Shown: positions 60,165 through 64,000 of the stretch, in pieces
How the letters are laid out: each line of letters begins with the position of its first letter
Numbering within the stretch: position 1 is the stretch's first letter
Source of the DNA: Hoplostethus atlanticus
Taxonomy: Eukaryota > Chordata > Actinopteri > Trachichthyiformes > Trachichthyidae
Assembly: GCA_034670405.1 (NCBI GenBank)
Contig: JAXDDX010000034.1
Coordinates: 2,803,501-2,867,500 of the forward strand
Length of the DNA: 64,000 nucleotides
Direction: 5' to 3'
Notes under the pieces: model-generated
What the model saw: only the letters and a program-made list of their open reading frames with translations
Databases searched by the model: none
What the model was told of the DNA's origin: nothing
Program-made: the position numbers and the translations under genes

Positions 60165-63100
60165 ATGGCTGATGAAGTCAGACAAATCACAGTTTCAGAA
60201 ACATCTCACGATGAAGATGACCTGTCTCTTCCCCCTCCTCCCATCATTCCACCTAGACCCCTTGACTATGAAGGGCCTTCGTCATTAAGTGGCCACCCTG
60301 TGCCTCCATCTAAAGAAACCTTTTCTACATTCTACCAGCAAAGGCAGAAGAGTGAGCTGAAGAGGCTCTTTAAACACATTCACCCAGACCTGCGGGCAAA
60401 TCTTGATGATGTTGTGGATGACGAGATAATGGAGGCAGTGCAGTCAGAAACCACTCAGGCAGCCGATGCATATCATTGTGAAGTGCAGTCCATGAGGTGG
60501 ATCTTTGAGAACTGGACTCTTGACAATATTGGGGATCCCCATGCAACGAAGAAGCTGCTGGATGAGGAGGTCTTAAAAGGTGGAGATGTCAGAGGCACTT
60601 CCTCCATGTTTGAGCATACTGACAGTGCCCAACAAATTTCAGGGGAATTTGCTAAAAGGCAGACTTCTGTCAGAGGTGATGTCAGAACATCGACATGGTT
60701 GTTTGAAACCCAGCCCTTAGATGCCCTCAACACACTAACAAGAGAGGAAGGGGAACTGGTTGAAGCAGTGCTGAAAGAACCCATCCAGACAGGGGACGTG
60801 AGAGGGACTCGGCTGCTTTTTGAGTCTAAACCACTGAGTGACTTAGGGCGTTGCAACTCCATCGAAGACTATAACTTCCTGAAACTTAAGTCTGAGCTCC
60901 AGGAGCAGAAGGGAGATGTCCAGAAGACTGTGAAACTCTTCCAGGCAGAACCTTGCTGTGCCATCAGAGACAACAGTGGCAATATCCATGAGATTATGTC
61001 CATCTGCAGGGAGGAGATCAAGAGCAGCAACATCAGCACTGCACGTTGGCTCTTTGAAACACAGCCTTTTGACATCATTAATAAGGGAACTGATGGAGTG
61101 AAAATTATTCGTGGTATATCACTGGAAGAGGGACAGAGAGGTGGAGTTGATAGAAAGAAGTGGATGTTTGAAACTCAGCCATTTAACACAATACATGAGG
61201 GCATGGAAGTAGACAGGTTTGAAGGAACTGTGGCTGACTGCACGGGAGAGGCTGATGTTGTGAACAAACGGAAGCTCTTCGAGACGCAACCCTTGGCAGC
61301 ACTGAAAGGAGACTCCACAGAAAGGGCTTTGGAAAAGGAAGAAGTACTTGGGGGAGATGTCAAGACTTCCATGTGGCTGTTTGAAACTCAACCCATGGAG
61401 ACTCTTAATGATAGCTACGAAGTTGGACATTTGAAGAAAGTTACCCTTTCAGCTGATGAACAAGGAGAAGTGCAAGGCAAAAAGCAAATATTTGAGAAGA
61501 ACAGTATTAACAAGAGTGCCTCATTCAGAGAACAAGAGATTGAAAAGGGTGATGTAAAGTCATTCAAACATCTTTTTGAAACAATTCCTCTAAGCAAAAT
61601 TACTCATTCTGATGAGGAGATGCATGAGATGCATATTTCCTGCTGTGATGATATCACAGCAGGAAATGTGAAAGGTAACAAAGCACTGTTTGAGACCACT
61701 CCTTTATATGCTATAAAGGACTGCTCTGGCAACCTCCATAAGGTCACAACAGTCAGCAGAGAGGAGATCATCAAAGGGAATGTCCAAAACTACAAGTGGA
61801 TGTTTGAGACCAAGCCTTTTGACCAATTTGCAGAAGGAAAAGGAAATGTTGAGGTAATCAAAGGCATCACCAGACAGGAGGATACAATGGGCGATGTCAA
61901 GATGGCAAAGTGGATTTTCGAGACACAGACAATTGACGGCATCCATTCCAAGTTCAACCAGACAGAGCAAAACTCTGCTGGCCAACAGGAGGAGTCTCAG
62001 AGAGGTGATGTTAAGACCTGTAAGTGGCTATTTGAGACACAACCAATGGACATTTTGTATGACAAATCCAACAAAGTGCATGATAAAGAAGCCATTGAAA
62101 ATACAAATGTCAAGTCCTTCACTTGGCTTTTTGAATCACAGCCTCTAGACAGCATTAAAGACAGCGAGGAGCATCATTTGAAGTTATGCAGCACCATACA
62201 AGATTCTGTTCAATCGGAGGTTGGTGTCAAAACAGTGAAACGTCTTTTTGAGACAGAGACTTTGGATGGAATAAGAAAGGATACAAATACAGAACAAGAT
62301 GTGAAATATGTCAGCCAGGTAGATGTTCAATCAGGAGATGTTTCACGAGTCAAAGAACTTTTTGAATCCCAGTCACTTGACGAAATAGGTTCAGAAATGA
62401 TGGCAGCATCTGATGAACAGAACCAAGATGAACACATTCAGAAAGGATCAGTTCACAAATTCACTTGGTTGTTTGAAAACCGTCCCATCAACATGATCAA
62501 TGATAAGGACAATGATGACACCAACATACAGAGAGTCAGTGATGTTGAGGGTGGTGATGTGCACAACAAGAAGTTTGTATTTGAAACCTTCTCACTTGAC
62601 AAGATCCATGATCAACCTCTTGAACAGAAGTCGGTCTATGTGGAAAAGCCTGTGAGCAATGTTGATGTGAAGTCGAGCACCATGATGTTTGAGTCCCAGC
62701 CATTGTATGCCATCAGAGACAAGGAGGGACAGTTTCATGAGGTAACCACTGTGAAGAAAGAGGAGGTAATGAGTGCCAATGTAAGAGGAGCTAGGTGGAT
62801 GTTTGAGACAAAGCCTCTTGATGCTATCAAGGCAGAGAATGAGGTTTATGTGATCCGAGCTGTCACCCAAGAAGATGTCAAGAAAGGGGATGTCAAATCA
62901 GCTAGATGGAAGTTTGAGACACAACCTTTGGACTCCTTCACCAGCCAAGATGAACCCTATGTCAGGGTTGTGGAGGACTTTGGAAGCAGTAATGTGCAGC
63001 TCAACAAAACGATATTTGAATCTGAGCAGTCACACAAGAAGTGTGTGAGAATGGCTAGTGTCACGGATGTCCAGCAAGGTGATGTCAGAACCTCCACCTG

Positions 63101-64000
63101 GCTCTTTGAGAATCAATCCATTGACAGTCTGAAAGGGGAACCTGAGGAGCAATGTATCGTAAATACTGTCCACAGGGAAGACAACCAGAAAGGAGATGTG
63201 AAACGCTGCACTTGGCTGTTTGAATCACAGCCACTGGACAAGATCAAGGAGCCTGATGATACCTCAGTGCAAGTTGTTGAGGAGGAGATACCAAAGGCTG
63301 ATGTGAAGAGCACAACTTGGCTGTTTGAAACCACTTCACTAGACAAAATCACTGTCAACAGTGTCGCTGACACTCTGTCCCATCTATATCAACTGGCTTT
63401 TATTCACTCAAGTGGCATCATAATAGAAGCAAATGAGAATAATGTTAGCATGGCAAAATATCACCTTGCCAGCAAAGAGGGTGTACAAATCCAGAAGGAA
63501 GAGGTTATTGAGGGTAACATCAGGAACATCATGCTACAATTATTATACAAACCAACACTAAAGCCCCAGATTACTCTTCTTAGAGAAGTGGAGAAGGGTA
63601 AAGTAAACACCACAGTAGTAGAACTCCCAGTCTATCAATCAACATCACCTCTGAACCTAGACAGGGATCAAAGAATACAAAACATTGTGCAGATTATCGA
63701 TAGCCTGCTTGTTGAAAGTAAGCCTTTGAAAAGAGGAATCATAATGCAAGAGTCTGCAGGGGGACAAGCAGAGATGTCAGTGTATTCACTCTTCTCCCAC
63801 TGTGAAACCAAAACTGAGAGTCAAGACATTGAAAGGGGAGATATAAAGTCTACTATAGGAAATCTCTTAGCTACTGCCAATAATCAGAGGACTGCATCCT
63901 CATGTAGAGTAGATGAAAATGAAAAAGGGAATGTGAACTTGTTCAAAAGTTGCATTGAGAAAGGAGATCTGCAATACCTGAAGAGTCTACAAACTGAGGC
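60165..64000 (+). CDS. xirp1: Xin actin-binding repeat-containing protein 1, giant exon (3' end beyond window)
   Basis: Xin binds and bundles actin at intercalated discs and myotendinous junctions and links to catenin, Mena/VASP and filamin. The frame is open for 1278 codons to the window edge. It starts MADEVRQITV right after an acceptor (tttcaag). An EVH1-ligand-type LPPPP is near residue 23 and the family block SELKRLFKHIHPDLR near 65-80. From about residue 107 to 1060 run Xin repeats of the G-D/N-V-x5-W/x-x-F-E-T-Q-P-L-D type; I count about 27, a few degenerate (at 60580, 61465, 62990). Examples: GDVRTSTWLFETQPLD, GDVKTCKWLFETQPMD, GDVKSARWKFETQPLD. After them the C-terminal region (SSGIIIEANENN, KPLKRGIIMQE) matches the family. 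XIRP2 is the main alternative; gene neighbours favour XIRP1. Confidence 0.95.
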   Translation, partial: MADEVRQITVSETSHDEDDLSLPPPPIIPPRPLDYEGPSSLSGHPVPPSKETFSTFYQQRQKSELKRLFKHIHPDLRANLDDVVDDEIMEAVQSETTQAADAYHCEVQSMRWIFENWTLDNIGDPHATKKLLDEEVLKGGDVRGTSSMFEHTDSAQQISGEFAKRQTSVRGDVRTSTWLFETQPLDALNTLTREEGELVEAVLKEPIQTGDVRGTRLLFESKPLSDLGRCNSIEDYNFLKLKSELQEQKGDVQKTVKLFQAEPCCAIRDNSGNIHEIMSICREEIKSSNISTARWLFETQPFDIINKGTDGVKIIRGISLEEGQRGGVDRKKWMFETQPFNTIHEGMEVDRFEGTVADCTGEADVVNKRKLFETQPLAALKGDSTERALEKEEVLGGDVKTSMWLFETQPMETLNDSYEVGHLKKVTLSADEQGEVQGKKQIFEKNSINKSASFREQEIEKGDVKSFKHLFETIPLSKITHSDEEMHEMHISCCDDITAGNVKGNKALFETTPLYAIKDCSGNLHKVTTVSREEIIKGNVQNYKWMFETKPFDQFAEGKGNVEVIKGITRQEDTMGDVKMAKWIFETQTIDGIHSKFNQTEQNSAGQQEESQRGDVKTCKWLFETQPMDILYDKSNKVHDKEAIENTNVKSFTWLFESQPLDSIKDSEEHHLKLCSTIQDSVQSEVGVKTVKRLFETETLDGIRKDTNTEQDVKYVSQVDVQSGDVSRVKELFESQSLDEIGSEMMAASDEQNQDEHIQKGSVHKFTWLFENRPINMINDKDNDDTNIQRVSDVEGGDVHNKKFVFETFSLDKIHDQPLEQKSVYVEKPVSNVDVKSSTMMFESQPLYAIRDKEGQFHEVTTVKKEEVMSANVRGARWMFETKPLDAIKAENEVYVIRAVTQEDVKKGDVKSARWKFETQPLDSFTSQDEPYVRVVEDFGSSNVQLNKTIFESEQSHKKCVRMASVTDVQQGDVRTSTWLFENQSIDSLKGEPEEQCIVNTVHREDNQKGDVKRCTWLFESQPLDKIKEPDDTSVQVVEEEIPKADVKSTTWLFETTSLDKITVNSVADTLSHLYQLAFIHSSGIIIEANENNVSMAKYHLASKEGVQIQKEEVIEGNIRNIMLQLLYKPTLKPQITLLREVEKGKVNTTVVELPVYQSTSPLNLDRDQRIQNIVQIIDSLLVESKPLKRGIIMQESAGGQAEMSVYSLFSHCETKTESQDIERGDIKSTIGNLLATANNQRTASSCRVDENEKGNVNLFKSCIEKGDLQYLKSLQTE

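Noticed and set aside
60473..63373. Many minus-strand open frames over the xirp1 exon
   Set aside because: The plus strand carries a continuous 1278-codon Xin-repeat frame; the minus frames are periodic shadows of the repeats.

Overview
The window looks like nuclear genomic DNA from a ray-finned (teleost) fish. The genes are split into many exons with GT-AG introns and one U12-type AT-AC intron. Coding exons match vertebrate families, introns are fairly short, there are many (CA)n/(GA)n microsatellites, and there are fish-type SINE and DNA-transposon remnants. Gene content and order match the vertebrate SCN5A-WDR48-GORASP1-CSRNP1-XIRP1 neighbourhood (human 3p22). No TTC21A-like gene was seen between gorasp1 and csrnp1, where I recall it lying in human.

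Layout. (1) 1-13693, minus strand: 5' half of a Nav1.5-type voltage-gated sodium channel alpha subunit (N-terminus, domain I, most of the DI-DII linker), running off the left edge. (2) 13.7-24.3 kb: non-coding DNA between the divergent scn and wdr48 genes. It holds microsatellites, a tRNA-derived SINE, a possible non-coding first exon of the channel gene near 21.0-21.5 kb, and a 1.33-kb TIR-bounded transposon remnant (22220-23549) carrying a PHD-like coding relic. (3) 24295-32176, plus strand: complete wdr48, 18 coding exons, 677 aa. Its 3' end is tail-to-tail with gorasp1. (4) 34918-38461, minus strand: complete gorasp1 (GRASP65), 9 coding exons, 483 aa, with a roughly 187-bp (GA)n tract just upstream. 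(5) 40188-43387, minus strand: complete coding part of csrnp1, 4 exons, with candidate non-coding 5' exon(s) and promoter near 45.9-46.45 kb. (6) 46.5-54 kb: non-coding, repeat-rich. (7) 53987-64000, plus strand: xirp1 (Xin). The giant Xin-repeat exon starts at 60165 and is still open at the right edge. Five upstream exons (53987-59006) splice in phase and would add a 245-residue N-terminal extension. A separate muscle-type promoter candidate lies among them near 56.2-56.5 kb.

Functionally, scn and xirp1 are heart/muscle genes: a cardiac-type sodium channel, and an actin-binding protein of intercalated discs and myotendinous junctions. They flank three broadly expressed genes: wdr48 (USP1/USP12/USP46 cofactor), gorasp1 (Golgi stacking) and csrnp1 (nuclear immediate-early factor). 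The most interesting points are the predicted N-terminally extended Xin with about 27 Xin repeats, the Tyr at the tetrodotoxin site of the channel, the PHD-bearing transposon with a recurrent terminal motif, and a phase-matched two-exon antisense ORF at the gorasp1 5' end. Coordinates were read by eye. Splice sites were chosen by frame, consensus and homology recalled from memory; no alignment was run.
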